Origin: Microbacterium sp. Root180
GTDB lineage: Bacteria; Actinomycetota; Actinomycetes; Actinomycetales; Microbacteriaceae
NCBI RefSeq assembly: GCF_001428485.1
Contig: NZ_LMHS01000003.1
Location: 992,922-1,056,921 of the forward strand
DNA: 64,000 nt
Direction: 5' to 3'
Shown: positions 25,561 to 34,081 of the stretch, one piece after another
Position numbering within the stretch: position 1 is the stretch's first letter
How the letters are laid out: each line of letters starts with the position of its first letter
Program-made: the position numbers and the translations under genes
The notes under the pieces: model-generated
Databases searched by the model: none
What the model was told of the DNA's origin: nothing
What the model saw: the letters and a program-made list of their open reading frames with translations, nothing else

Positions 25561-27525
25561 TCACCAGATGGTGACGCGCTGCTCCTTGTCGAGCCACAGC
25601 GCGTCGGAGGGCGACACGTCGAACGCGTCGTAGAACGCGTCGATGTTGCGGACGATCTGGTTGCAGCGGAACTCGTTCGGCGAGTGCGGGTCGATCGTCA
25701 GCAGACGGATGGTCTCGGCATCCCGCCCCTTCTGCTGCCAGATCTGACCCCAGCTCAGCAGCAGCCGCTGCACGCCGGTGAAGCCGTCGATGACGGGCGC
25801 CTCGGCCCCGCCGAGGGAGAGCTCGTACGCCTTCAGGGCGATGCCGAGGCCGCCGAGGTCGCCGATGTTCTCGCCGATCGTGAGCGAGCCGTTCACCTTG
25901 TAGTCCTCGCCGAGACCCTCGGGCGTGAGGGCGTCGTACTGGGCGATGAGGTTCTTCGTGCGCTCCTCGAACGCGGCGCGGTCGCCGTCGGTCCACCAGT
26001 CTCGCAGCGAGCCGTCGCCGTCGAAGCGGCTGCCCTGGTCGTCGAACCCGTGGCCGATCTCGTGCCCGATGACCGCGCCGATCCCGCCGTAGTTGGCGGC
26101 CGCGTCGCGGTCGGCTTCGAAGAACGGATGCTGCAGGATCGCCGCGGGGAACACGATCTCGTTCATGAGCGGGTTGTAGTACGCGTTGACGGTCTGCGGC
26201 GTCATGTACCACTCGTCGCGGTCGATCGGCTGACCGACCTTCGCGAGCTGGCGGTCGTGCTCCCACACGTGCGCGCGGTGGACGTTGCCGACCAGATCGG
26301 CGGCGTCGACCTCGAGCGTGGCGTAGTCCTTCCAGGCCACGGGGTAGCCGATCTTCGGCGTGAAGGCGTCGAGCTTGGCGAGCGCACGCGCGCGCGTCTC
26401 GGGGCTCATCCACTCCAGGTCGGTGATGGACTGCCGGTAGGCCTCGATGAGGTTCGCGACGAGCTCGTCCATCGCCTCCTTCGCCGCCGGCGGGAAGTGG
26501 CGCTCGACGTAGACGCGCCCGATCGCCTCGCCCATCGCGGCCTCGGCGAGACCGACGCCCCGCTTCCACCGCTCGCGGTTGACCGGCACGCCGGTGAGCT
26601 GGGTGCCGTAGAACGCGAAGTTCTCGTCGACGAAGTCGTCCGACAGGAACGCCGCGGCGCTGTGCACGATCGACCAGCGCAGCCAGGCCTTCCAGTCCTC
26701 GAGGCGCTCCTCGGTAAGCAGCGACCCGAGACCCTCGACGAAGCTCGGCTGGTAGACGTTGACCTCGGCGAACGCGTCGGGGTGCCCGGGCGCAACGCCG
26801 GCGACCCACGGGTCGAGGTCGACGCCCGCGAGCTCGCGCACCTCGCTCCACGGCTTCAGGTTGTACGTGGCGACCGCGTCGCGGCTCTTCACGTTGTCCC
26901 AGTGATGGGTGGCGAGCTCGGTCTCGATCGCGAAGATGCGATCAGCGGATGCCGCGGCCTCGGCCACGCCTGCCAGCTCCAGCATCTTCTGCACGTGCGC
27001 GCGGTACGCGGTGCGGGTGGCCTCGAAGTTGTCGAGACGGTAGTAGCTCTCGTCGGGGAGCGACAGCCCGCCCTGGATGAAGAAGGGCACGTAGCGCTGC
27101 GGGTTGCCCGGGTCGGGCTCGATGTAGAGGTGCACCAGGCCCGCGATGCCGTCCCGCTCGAACTCGCCGACGGTGCGCAGGAACGTCGGGATGTCGCTGA
27201 CCGCGTCGACGCGGGCGAGCTGCTCGGCCAGGGGTGCGGCGCCCAGGTCGGCGATGCGCGCGGTGTCCATGAAGCTCGTGTAGAGGTCGCCGATCTTGCG
27301 CGTCTCGGTGCCCGGCGCGGCGGCCTGCGACTCCTCGACGATCGCGTGGACGTCCTTCTCGGCCTGTTCGGCGATGAGGTGGAACGACCCCCACCGCGCC
27401 TTGTCGTCGGGGATGTCGGTGCGGTCCAGCCACGCGCCGTTGACGTGACGGAACAGGTCGTCCTGCGGGCGGATCTCGTCGCTGAGCTCGTCGAGCGCGA
27501 GACCGGTACGGGGGGCGTCGGTCAT
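25561..27525 (-). CDS. pepO: M13-family zinc metalloendopeptidase (PepO-like)
   Basis: 654 residues without signal peptide. M13/neprilysin signatures: NAYYNPLMNEIVFPAAIL (substrate-binding NAYY), the zinc site GHEIGHGFDDQG (HExxH) with the third ligand in GENIGDLGGL, and a C-terminal DPHSPNEFRCNQIVRNIDAFYDAF block; the terminal CxxW of eukaryotic members is replaced by TIW. It cleaves peptides in the cytoplasm or after non-classical release. TATCCT six bases before the ATG marks a leaderless start. The beta-lactamase-fold gene follows 64 bases downstream. Confidence 0.92.
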   Translation of the reverse strand: MTDAPRTGLALDELSDEIRPQDDLFRHVNGAWLDRTDIPDDKARWGSFHLIAEQAEKDVHAIVEESQAAAPGTETRKIGDLYTSFMDTARIADLGAAPLAEQLARVDAVSDIPTFLRTVGEFERDGIAGLVHLYIEPDPGNPQRYVPFFIQGGLSLPDESYYRLDNFEATRTAYRAHVQKMLELAGVAEAAASADRIFAIETELATHHWDNVKSRDAVATYNLKPWSEVRELAGVDLDPWVAGVAPGHPDAFAEVNVYQPSFVEGLGSLLTEERLEDWKAWLRWSIVHSAAAFLSDDFVDENFAFYGTQLTGVPVNRERWKRGVGLAEAAMGEAIGRVYVERHFPPAAKEAMDELVANLIEAYRQSITDLEWMSPETRARALAKLDAFTPKIGYPVAWKDYATLEVDAADLVGNVHRAHVWEHDRQLAKVGQPIDRDEWYMTPQTVNAYYNPLMNEIVFPAAILQHPFFEADRDAAANYGGIGAVIGHEIGHGFDDQGSRFDGDGSLRDWWTDGDRAAFEERTKNLIAQYDALTPEGLGEDYKVNGSLTIGENIGDLGGLGIALKAYELSLGGAEAPVIDGFTGVQRLLLSWGQIWQQKGRDAETIRLLTIDPHSPNEFRCNQIVRNIDAFYDAFDVSPSDALWLDKEQRVTIW

Positions 27526-27531
27526 GCGTCC

Positions 27532-27537
27532 AGGATA
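27532..27537 (-). promoter_or_regulatory. Leaderless -10 box for pepO
   Basis: Reverse strand TATCCT, six bases (GGACGC), ATG at 27525. Confidence 0.6.
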
Positions 27538-27561
27538 TGCGCCCCTCCCCTCCGACCGCTT

Positions 27562-27622
27562 GCCGAGAACGCGCTTGTGTGCGAACGGCCCGGCGTGTCA
27601 CGGACACGCGCGCGTTCTCGGC
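27562..27622. repeat. Long intergenic palindrome C
   Basis: Arms GCCGAGAACGCGC (27562-27574) and GCGCGTTCTCGGC (27610-27622) pair perfectly over 13 bases; the 35-base loop holds a second small hairpin (GTGTC-ACG-GACAC). It lies between divergent pepO and the MATE gene. The arm with its flank, GACTCGCCGAGAACGCGC, resembles the arm of palindrome G near 61.8 kb. Confidence 0.7.
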
Positions 27623-27639
27623 GAGTCGGCGGGGCGGCA

Positions 27640-27645
27640 TAGGGT
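27640..27645 (+). promoter_or_regulatory. Leaderless -10 box for the MATE exporter
   Basis: TAGGGT, six bases (CGGAGG), GTG at 27652. Confidence 0.6.
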
Positions 27646-27651
27646 CGGAGG

Positions 27652-28977
27652 GTGACAGAGGGACGGGGGACGCTGAACCGCGACATCCTCCGGCTCGCCG
27701 TCCCGGCCCTCGGAGCGCTGATCGCGGAGCCGCTCTTCCTCATCGTGGACTCGGCCCTGGTCGGGCACCTCGGCGTGGTGCCGCTGGCGGGCCTGGGCAT
27801 CGCCTCGGCGGTGTTGCAGACGATCGTCGGCCTCATGGTGTTCCTCGCCTACTCCACGACGCCGGCCGTCGCGCGGCGGTTCGGCGCCGGCGATCCGACC
27901 CGGGCGGTGTCGGTCGGCATCGACGGTCTGTGGCTCGCGCTCGGGCTGGGCACGGTCCTCGCCCTCGTCGGATGGTTCGCGACGCCCTTCCTGGTCGGCC
28001 TGTTCGGGGCGACGCCCGTGGTGGCGGACCAGGCCGAGATCTATCTCGGCATCTCGATGTGGGGGCTCCCGGCGATGCTGATCGTGTTCGCCGCGACGGG
28101 GCTCTTGCGCGGCATGCAGGACACCGTGACGCCGCTGTGGATCGCCGGCATCGGCTTCGGCGCCAACGCGCTGCTCAACTGGCTCTTCATCTACGGCTTC
28201 GGCTGGGGTATCGCGGGCTCCGCCGTCGGCACGGTCGCCGCGCAGTGGGGCATGGTCGCCGCGTACGTCCTGGTCGTCGGGCGACTGGCGCGGCGGCACG
28301 CGGCATCCGTCCGTCCTCACCGGGAGGGCGTGCGCGGCTCGGCGCGATCCGGCGGGTGGCTGTTCCTGCGCACGGTGTCGCTGCGCGTCGCGCTGCTCGC
28401 GACGGTGGCCGTGGCGACCGCACTCGGCACCGACGAGCTCGCGGGCTGGCAGGTCGCGTTCACGATCTTCTCGACGGCGGCCTTCGCGCTCGACGCGCTC
28501 GCGATCGCGGCACAGGCGCTCATCGGCAAGGGGCTCGGCGCCGACGACGTGCCTCTCGTGAGACGCGTGCTCGGCCGGACCCTCGCCTGGGGGGTCTGGT
28601 TCGGCGTGATCGTGGGCGTCGTGATCGGCGTGTTCTCGGGCGCCATCGGCCTGGTCTTCACGGGGGATCCCGCGATCGCGGCCCTCGTGCAGCCGGCGCT
28701 GATCGTGCTGGCGATCGCGCAGCCGCTGTGCGGTGTGGTGTTCGTGCTCGACGGGGTGCTCATCGGTGCGGGCGACGCCAAGTACCTCGCCTTCGCGGGG
28801 CTGCTCAACCTCGTCCCGTACATTCCGGCGCTCGTGCTGGTGGCCGTGATCCATCCGAGCGGCGCCGCGGGCCTGGCCTGGCTGTCGGTGGCCTTCTTCG
28901 GCGTCTACATGCTGGCGCGATTGGCGACGCTCGGCTGGCGCGTGCGGGGCACGACCTGGACGACGATCCCCGCCTGA
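27652..28977 (+). CDS. MATE-family efflux transporter (DinF-like)
   Basis: 441 residues, twelve hydrophobic segments in two similar halves. The start LNRDILRLAVPALGALIAEP and LFLIVDSALVGHLG match the DinF branch of the MATE family; the second half begins GSARSGGWLFLRTVSLRVAL and contains LCGVVFVLDGVLIGAGDAKY. It exports organic cations or drugs in exchange for Na+ or H+. The GTG start with a -10 box six bases away suggests a leaderless mRNA. It converges with the TrmH-type gene. Confidence 0.88.
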   Translation: MTEGRGTLNRDILRLAVPALGALIAEPLFLIVDSALVGHLGVVPLAGLGIASAVLQTIVGLMVFLAYSTTPAVARRFGAGDPTRAVSVGIDGLWLALGLGTVLALVGWFATPFLVGLFGATPVVADQAEIYLGISMWGLPAMLIVFAATGLLRGMQDTVTPLWIAGIGFGANALLNWLFIYGFGWGIAGSAVGTVAAQWGMVAAYVLVVGRLARRHAASVRPHREGVRGSARSGGWLFLRTVSLRVALLATVAVATALGTDELAGWQVAFTIFSTAAFALDALAIAAQALIGKGLGADDVPLVRRVLGRTLAWGVWFGVIVGVVIGVFSGAIGLVFTGDPAIAALVQPALIVLAIAQPLCGVVFVLDGVLIGAGDAKYLAFAGLLNLVPYIPALVLVAVIHPSGAAGLAWLSVAFFGVYMLARLATLGWRVRGTTWTTIPA

Positions 28978-29015
28978 GGCTGTTCCCCGCGGCCCGCTCT
29001 CTCACGACCCGCAGG

Positions 29016-29648
29016 TCACGCCCAGCGGCGGCACCACTCGTACATCACGACCGCGCCGGCGGCACTCGCGTTGATCGAGCGCGTCGAGCCGTACTGGGTG
29101 ATCTCGATGACGGCGGATGCTGCGGCCAGCGCCTCCGGTGAGAGTCCTGGACCCTCCTGCCCGAAGAGCAGCACGCACCGCTGGGGGAGGTCGGCGCGGT
29201 CGAGGGGGAGCGAGCCGTCGACGTTGTCGATCGCGAGGATCGGGAGGGATGCGGCATCCGCCCATTCCTTGAAGGCGGCGACGGTCTCGTGGTGGCGCAC
29301 GTGCTGGTACCGATCGGTCACCATCGCCCCGCGGCGGTTCCAGCGGCGCCTGCCCACGATGTGCACTTCGGCGGCGAGGAACGCGTTGGCGCTGCGCACG
29401 ATCGAGCCGATGTTCATGTCGTGCTGCCAGTTCTCGATGGCGACGTGGAACCCGTGGCGGTGCGCGTCGAGATCGGCGACGATCGCGTCCATCGTCCAGT
29501 AGCGGTAGGCGTCGACGACGTTGCGCGTGTCGCCGTGCGCGAGAAGCTCGCGGTCGTAGCGCGCATCGTCGGGCCACGCGTCCAGGCCCCCTGGCCACGG
29601 CCCGACACCGTGCGGCACCGTCGGCTCGTGGGGGGTGGGGTCGGTCAC
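29016..29648 (-). CDS. TrmH/SpoU-family RNA 2'-O-methyltransferase
   Basis: 210 residues. The SPOUT knot motifs are all present: motif 1 NIGSIVRSANAF, motif 2 CVLLFGQEGPGLSPEAL and motif 3 SINASAAGAVVMYEW. Members methylate ribose 2'-OH of tRNA or rRNA with SAM. There is no N-terminal substrate domain of the RlmB type; the first 60 residues are family-specific. The GTG start has TAGCCT six bases upstream. Exact RNA target is unknown. Confidence 0.87.
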   Translation of the reverse strand: MTDPTPHEPTVPHGVGPWPGGLDAWPDDARYDRELLAHGDTRNVVDAYRYWTMDAIVADLDAHRHGFHVAIENWQHDMNIGSIVRSANAFLAAEVHIVGRRRWNRRGAMVTDRYQHVRHHETVAAFKEWADAASLPILAIDNVDGSLPLDRADLPQRCVLLFGQEGPGLSPEALAAASAVIEITQYGSTRSINASAAGAVVMYEWCRRWA

Positions 29649-29654
29649 CGGCTC

Positions 29655-29660
29655 AGGCTA
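29655..29660 (-). promoter_or_regulatory. Leaderless -10 box for the TrmH-type gene
   Basis: Reverse strand TAGCCT, six bases (GAGCCG), GTG at 29648. Confidence 0.6.
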
Positions 29661-29705
29661 TCCGGCCGGGCGTCCTGACGCCCGGGTGGGCGGACCCCTG
29701 CGCGC

Positions 29706-29773
29706 AGAAACGAGGAAACACGCCGACCTGCGCACGCCATCGGCCCACACACCGCCCGTTCTTCCTCGTTTCT
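29706..29773. repeat. Long intergenic palindrome D
   Basis: Arms AGAAACGAGGAA (29706-29717) and TTCCTCGTTTCT (29762-29773) pair perfectly over 12 bases around a 44-base loop, between the divergent trmH-type gene and mntH. It sits upstream of the mntH operators and does not overlap them. Confidence 0.65.
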
Positions 29774-29788
29774 CGACATCGACCGACT

Positions 29789-29831
29789 TTTCGGTGGACC
29801 GAAATATCGGTAGGGTTTCGGTGTGCCGAAA
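29789..29831 (+). promoter_or_regulatory. MntR operators and leaderless promoter of mntH
   Basis: Two DtxR/MntR-type palindromes are visible: TTTCGGTGGACCGAAA (29789-29804) and TTTCGGTGTGCCGAAA (29816-29831), with a TATCGGT half-site between. The -10 box TAGGGT is at 29811-29816, six bases before the GTG at 29823, so the second operator covers the transcription start and initiation codon. Binding by the mntR product encoded downstream would block both RNA polymerase and, if leaderless, ribosome entry. Confidence 0.72.
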
Positions 29832-31181
29832 AATCTCCCGGCTCCGTCGACGGCGACGGATGCCCCCCGCTCCATCTCCGTGCCGCGCGCCGCGTGGCTG
29901 ATCGGGCCCGCGCTCGTCGCCGGCGTGGCGTACCTCGACCCGGGCAACGTCGCCAGCAACATGACCGCCGGCGCGGTCTACGGCTACCTGCTCGTGTGGG
30001 TCGTCGTGCTCGGCAACGTCATGGCATGGCTGATCCAGTACCTCTCGGCCAAGCTCGGGATCGTCACGGGCCGCAGCCTGCCCGAGACCCTCGGCGCCCG
30101 CATCCGCAACCGCTGGGGCCGCCGCGCGTACTGGCTGCAGGCAGAGCTCGTCGCGATGGCGACCGACATCGCCGAGGTGATCGGCGGGGCGGTCGCGCTC
30201 AACCTGCTGTTCGGCGTGCCGCTGCTGTGGGGCGGGCTGATCACGGGCACCGTGTCGATCGTCCTCCTGCTCGTCCAGTCGCGGCGAGGGGCGAAGACGT
30301 TCGAGTTCGTCGTGATCGGACTGGTCGCCATCATCGCGATCGGCTTCACGTACGGCGTCTTCGTCGCGCCGCCCGATCCGGCCGGAGTCGTGGCCGGTCT
30401 CGTTCCGCGATTCGAGGACTCCGGGTCGGTGCTGCTCGCGGCATCCATCCTCGGTGCCACGATCATGCCGCACGCCATCTACGCCCACTCGGCCCTCGCG
30501 AGGGACCGCTTCGCGCCCTCGCCGGCGGCCACGGCCGGCAGCCACGCTCGCGCAATGGCGCCGGAGTTCGGCGACGAGGGCCCGGGCGCGCGGGTGCCCG
30601 TGCCGCTCGAGGAGCTGCGCGGCATCCCGACCTCGCGGCTGCTGCGGGCGACGAAGTGGGACGTGACGATCGCGATGCTCATCGCGGGCACGGTGAACCT
30701 CTGCATCCTGCTGCTCGCGGCGGCCAACCTCGCCGGCGTTCCCGGCACCGACACGCTGGAGGGCGCCTACGCGGCGCTGTACTCCGGCCTCGGACCCGTC
30801 GTCGCGACGCTCTTCGCCGTCGGACTGCTCGCGAGCGGCCTGGCCTCCACGTCGGTGGGCGCGTACGCGGGCGCCGAGATCATGCACGGCCTGCTGCACA
30901 TCCGCGTGCCCCTGATCGCCCGACGGCTGGTCACCCTGATCCCGGCGCTCGTGATCCTCGGCATCGGCGTCGACCCGACACTCGCCCTCGTCCTCAGCCA
31001 GGTGGTGCTGTCCTTCGGCATCCCGTTCGCACTCATCCCGCTCGTCGCATTGACCGCGAAGGCGGACGTGCTCGGCCGGTTCCGCAACCGCACGCTCACG
31101 ACGGTCGCCGGGATCGCGGCATCCGTGTTCCTCATCGCCCTGAACGCGATCCTGCTGTGGCTGGTGCTGACGGGCGCGTGA
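29823..31181 (+). CDS. mntH: Nramp-family Mn(II)/divalent metal importer
   Basis: 452 residues, eleven hydrophobic helices. The helix-1 metal motif DPGN is intact (AYLDPGNVASNM) and the helix-6 motif appears as GATIMPHAIYAHSAL (MPH). This proton-coupled importer brings manganese, and less well iron, into the cell. The GTG start lies inside an MntR-type palindrome, and mntR follows 24 bases downstream with its own -10, giving a complete autoregulated unit. Confidence 0.94.
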   Translation: MPKNLPAPSTATDAPRSISVPRAAWLIGPALVAGVAYLDPGNVASNMTAGAVYGYLLVWVVVLGNVMAWLIQYLSAKLGIVTGRSLPETLGARIRNRWGRRAYWLQAELVAMATDIAEVIGGAVALNLLFGVPLLWGGLITGTVSIVLLLVQSRRGAKTFEFVVIGLVAIIAIGFTYGVFVAPPDPAGVVAGLVPRFEDSGSVLLAASILGATIMPHAIYAHSALARDRFAPSPAATAGSHARAMAPEFGDEGPGARVPVPLEELRGIPTSRLLRATKWDVTIAMLIAGTVNLCILLLAAANLAGVPGTDTLEGAYAALYSGLGPVVATLFAVGLLASGLASTSVGAYAGAEIMHGLLHIRVPLIARRLVTLIPALVILGIGVDPTLALVLSQVVLSFGIPFALIPLVALTAKADVLGRFRNRTLTTVAGIAASVFLIALNAILLWLVLTGA

Positions 31182-31192
31182 GGGCCGGCCGG

Positions 31193-31198
31193 TAGCCT
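31193..31198 (+). promoter_or_regulatory. Leaderless -10 box for mntR
   Basis: TAGCCT, six bases (GGGGCC), GTG at 31205; it allows expression separate from mntH. Confidence 0.55.
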
Positions 31199-31204
31199 GG
31201 GGCC

Positions 31205-31840
31205 GTGCCCTCCCCCGCCGTCGACGACTACCTCAAGACGATCTACCACCACACCGAGTGGCAGAGCGCGCGCATCACGCCGTCGCAGCTGGCCGCCGAG
31301 CTCGGCCTCGCGCCGTCGAGCGTCACCGAGATGGTGCAGAAGCTCGCGGCGCAGGGGCTCGTCACGCATCGTCCGTACGGCCCTATCGCGCTCAGCGATG
31401 CCGGCGAGAAGCGGGCGGCGGCGATCATCCGGCGCCACCGGCTCATCGAGACCTGGCTGGTGAGCGAATTCGGGTACGCGTGGGACGAGGTGCACGACGA
31501 GGCCGAGGTGCTCGAGCACGCGATCAGCGACCGGCTTCTCGAGGGCATCGACGAGCGGCTCGGACGGCCCAGGTTCGACCCCCACGGCGATGCGATCCCG
31601 GATGCCTCGGGCCACGTCGACCGCGCGCCCTTCGTGTTGCTCGCCCAGGCGCCCGCCGGGCACGTCGGCCGCGTGCTGCGCGTGAGCGACCGTGACCCCG
31701 AGCTGCTCCGCGCCGTCGAGGCGGCGGGCGTGTCCGTCGGAGCGGTGGTGACGGTGGCGGATGCCGCGACCCTCCGTCTCGACGAGGTCGACGTCGCGCT
31801 TCCCGCCGCCGCGGGCGACGCCGTCTGGCTCAGCGCCTGA
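31205..31840 (+). CDS. mntR: DtxR-family manganese-responsive repressor
   Basis: 211 residues. Winged helix (VDDYLKTIYHHTEWQSARITPSQLAAELGLAPSSVTEMVQKL), a dimerisation helix region with HDEAEVLEHAISDRLLEGI, and a C-terminal FeoA/SH3-like domain (about 145-211). Metal-site residues of the family lie in the His/Glu-rich stretch 'RRHRLIETWLVSEFGYAWDEVHDEAEVLEH'. The binding words in front of mntH make it the likely manganese sensor repressing import. It converges with an SDR gene; a weak imperfect stem at about 31882-31916 could be a terminator. Confidence 0.9.
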   Translation: MPSPAVDDYLKTIYHHTEWQSARITPSQLAAELGLAPSSVTEMVQKLAAQGLVTHRPYGPIALSDAGEKRAAAIIRRHRLIETWLVSEFGYAWDEVHDEAEVLEHAISDRLLEGIDERLGRPRFDPHGDAIPDASGHVDRAPFVLLAQAPAGHVGRVLRVSDRDPELLRAVEAAGVSVGAVVTVADAATLRLDEVDVALPAAAGDAVWLSA

Positions 31841-31942
31841 CCCCGCCGCGGGTGCGTTCGTCGGCACGACAACGGCGCTCCGCTCGCCTGCGAAGGTCGG
31901 TCTCGCAGAGGTGAGCACCGTCGAAGGACTGAGGCGCTCGGC

Positions 31943-32914
31943 TCAGCGCCCGGCCGAGGCCGCCGCCTTCGCGAACGGCCAGCGCACACCCGTCGCATTC
32001 TCGGCGGCTCGCCAGAGGCGCACGGCGACCTCGTCGTCGCGGGTGATCTTCGACGCGGTCTGCCGGCGGGGAGCGCCCCGGGCGACCGTGCGCGGACCCC
32101 AGAACTCGCCGCCTTCGACGTCGGGATCGACCAGTGCGCGCACGAGCGGCCAGGCGCCCTTCTCCTTGGACTGCGCGATCGCGGCCTGGAGATTGTCACG
32201 AAAGCGCTTCGCGCGGGTCGGCGCGTTCACGCCGGCGATGCCGGGGGTGCGGCCGCTCGTGGAGTAGCCGGGGTGGGCGACGACGCTCGCGACGGGAACG
32301 CCCGCGGCGCGCAGGCGGCGGTCGGCCTCGAATCCGAGCGATGTCGTCGCGATCTTGGACTGCACGTACGCACGCCAGGCCGTGTAGCCCTCCGTCAGCT
32401 GCGGATCGACCGGATCGTAGGGGGTGAGCGAGGTCGACATGCTGCCGAGCCACACCATGCGCCCCTCGCGCGCGGCGAGCGCGGTGAGCAGTTCGCCGGC
32501 CAGCGCGAAGTGACCGAGTGCGTTCGTCGCGAACACGACCTCATGGCCGTCCACCGTGGTCTCGCGCTCCTTCGGCGGGTGCACGATCCCGGCGTTGAGC
32601 AGCAGGCCGTCGAGTCCGCCGTGACCGCGTACGCTCGCAGCCGCCGAGCGGACCGATCCCAGGTTGCTGGTGTCGAGGACGAGCGTCTCTGCGGCGTCGG
32701 GCGCAGCATCCGGAACCCTGCGGCGGATCGCGGCGCGCGCCGCCGAGAGACGGTTCGGATTGCGACCGGTCATGTAGACGTGAGCACCCGCGCGCACGAG
32801 CTGCTCGGAGGCGAAGTAGCCCAGGCCCTTGTTCGAGCCCGTGACGAGATAGGCGCGGCCGGACAGGTCGGGGAGGCTGCGGGGATCCCAGGTCGACGCC
32901 ACGACTCCGACCAT
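31943..32914 (-). CDS. Short-chain dehydrogenase (retinol-dehydrogenase-like)
   Basis: 323 residues from ATG 32914. NAD(P) motif AYLVTGSNKGLGYFASEQLVRAG; the NAG strand is LLLNAGIVHPPKE; the catalytic Ser is in VWLGSMSTSL and YVQSKIATTSL carries YxxxK. The length, long C-terminal tail and TGRNPNRL place it with the oxidoreductase/retinol-dehydrogenase-like SDRs whose substrates are mostly unknown. It is divergent from the HAD gene across 27 bases. Confidence 0.82.
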   Translation of the reverse strand: MVGVVASTWDPRSLPDLSGRAYLVTGSNKGLGYFASEQLVRAGAHVYMTGRNPNRLSAARAAIRRRVPDAAPDAAETLVLDTSNLGSVRSAAASVRGHGGLDGLLLNAGIVHPPKERETTVDGHEVVFATNALGHFALAGELLTALAAREGRMVWLGSMSTSLTPYDPVDPQLTEGYTAWRAYVQSKIATTSLGFEADRRLRAAGVPVASVVAHPGYSTSGRTPGIAGVNAPTRAKRFRDNLQAAIAQSKEKGAWPLVRALVDPDVEGGEFWGPRTVARGAPRRQTASKITRDDEVAVRLWRAAENATGVRWPFAKAAASAGR

Positions 32915-32928
32915 AACCCCCACGGCCC

Positions 32929-32934
32929 TAGGCT
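32929..32934 (+). promoter_or_regulatory. Leaderless -10 box for the HAD phosphatase
   Basis: TAGGCT, seven bases, ATG at 32942. Confidence 0.5.
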
Positions 32935-32941
32935 GGGCGGC

Positions 32942-33751
32942 ATGCGGACGCGCGCCGAGATCGAATGCTGGCTGACCGACATGGACGGCGTGCTCGTCCA
33001 CGAGAACACCCCGATCCCGGGGGCGTCGGCGCTCCTGGAGCAGTGGCGCGACTCCGGCACCCCGTTCCTCGTGCTGACCAACAACTCGATCTTCACGCCG
33101 CGCGACCTGTCGGCGCGACTGCGGGCATCCGGGCTCATCGTGCCGGAGGAATCGATCTGGACGTCCGCGCTCGCCACGGCGGACTTCCTCAAGTCGCAGA
33201 TGCCCGGCGGCACGGCATTCGTCATCGGCGAGGCCGGCCTCACCACCGCGCTCCACGAGGCCGGGTTCATCATGACCGAGACCGACCCCGACTACGTCGT
33301 CGTCGGCGAGACGCGCAACTACTCGTTCGAAGCGATCACCAAGGCGATCCGGTTCCTCGGCGCCGGTGCCCGGTTCATCGCGACCAACCCCGACGCCACC
33401 GGACCCTCGACCGAGGGGGTTCTGCCGGCGACGGGCGCGATCTCGGCCCTCATCACGAAGGCCACCGGCATGGAGCCCTACGTGGTCGGCAAGCCGAACC
33501 CCATGATGTTCCGCTCGGCGCTGAACCGGATCGGCGCCCACTCCGAGAACACCGGCATGATCGGCGACCGCATGGACACCGACGTCGTCGCCGGCATCGA
33601 GGCCGGCCTGCACACCGTGCTCGTGCTGACCGGCATCAGCGATCCCGCCGAGATCCAGCGGTATCCGTTCCGCCCCGACGAGGTGCTGAACTCGGTCGCC
33701 GACCTGCTGGCCACCGAGCCGGTCGAGAGCGAAGAGGCCGACATCCTCTGA
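32942..33751 (+). CDS. HAD-superfamily phosphatase (NagD-like, class IIA)
   Basis: 269 residues. HAD motif I is LTDMDGVLVHENTPIPGA, motif II FLVLTNNSIF, the class IIA cap lies between, motif III lysine is in YVVGKPNPMMF and motif IV is MIGDRMDTDVVAGIEAG. The NagD/PGP-like group dephosphorylates small phosphometabolites such as nucleotides, phosphoglycolate or sugar phosphates. It converges with the L-rhamnose-mutarotase-type gene with six bases between stops. Confidence 0.88.
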   Translation: MRTRAEIECWLTDMDGVLVHENTPIPGASALLEQWRDSGTPFLVLTNNSIFTPRDLSARLRASGLIVPEESIWTSALATADFLKSQMPGGTAFVIGEAGLTTALHEAGFIMTETDPDYVVVGETRNYSFEAITKAIRFLGAGARFIATNPDATGPSTEGVLPATGAISALITKATGMEPYVVGKPNPMMFRSALNRIGAHSENTGMIGDRMDTDVVAGIEAGLHTVLVLTGISDPAEIQRYPFRPDEVLNSVADLLATEPVESEEADIL

Positions 33752-33757
33752 CGAGCC

Positions 33758-34081
33758 TCAGTCGTGGTGGAAGATCTCCGGGAGCTCGTGCCACCACTCG
33801 CCGTCGGCGCGTTCGTCCAGCGGCCGCTGGAGTGGCTCCTGCACCGCCCACCAGCGCTGCGTCTCGGGGTCTGCCGCGATCGCGGCCATGTCGCCCTCGT
33901 AGTCGTCGCCGATGTATTCGAAGTACGAGAAGAGCAGCTCGCCGTGGCGGTAGATCGAGTAGTTGGTGATGTTGCTCGCCGTCAGACGCTCGAGCACACG
34001 CGGCCATACCGCGGCGTGGTACCGCTCGTACTCCGCGCGGTTCTCGGCGGGCAGTCCGATGACGGACGCGATCCGCTTCAT
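33758..34081 (-). CDS. rhaM: L-rhamnose mutarotase family protein (RhaM/RhaU-like)
   Basis: 107 residues with RIASVIGLPAENRAEYERYHAAVWP (catalytic His in RYH), SNITNYSIYRHGELLFSYFEY and WWAVQEPLQRPL, the full signature of L-rhamnose mutarotases (DUF718). They interconvert alpha and beta anomers of L-rhamnose and tolerate related 6-deoxy sugars. Here it overlaps the Gfo/Idh gene (ATGA) and ends the ABC-importer operon, so it likely presents L-fucose or L-rhamnose to the aldose dehydrogenase encoded at 43.6 kb (inference). Confidence 0.88.
   Translation of the reverse strand: MKRIASVIGLPAENRAEYERYHAAVWPRVLERLTASNITNYSIYRHGELLFSYFEYIGDDYEGDMAAIAADPETQRWWAVQEPLQRPLDERADGEWWHELPEIFHHD

Noticed and set aside
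31882-31916. Imperfect stem between mntR and the SDR gene as a terminator
   Set aside because: The pairing is interrupted by bulges and there is no T-run; mentioned only in the mntR entry.
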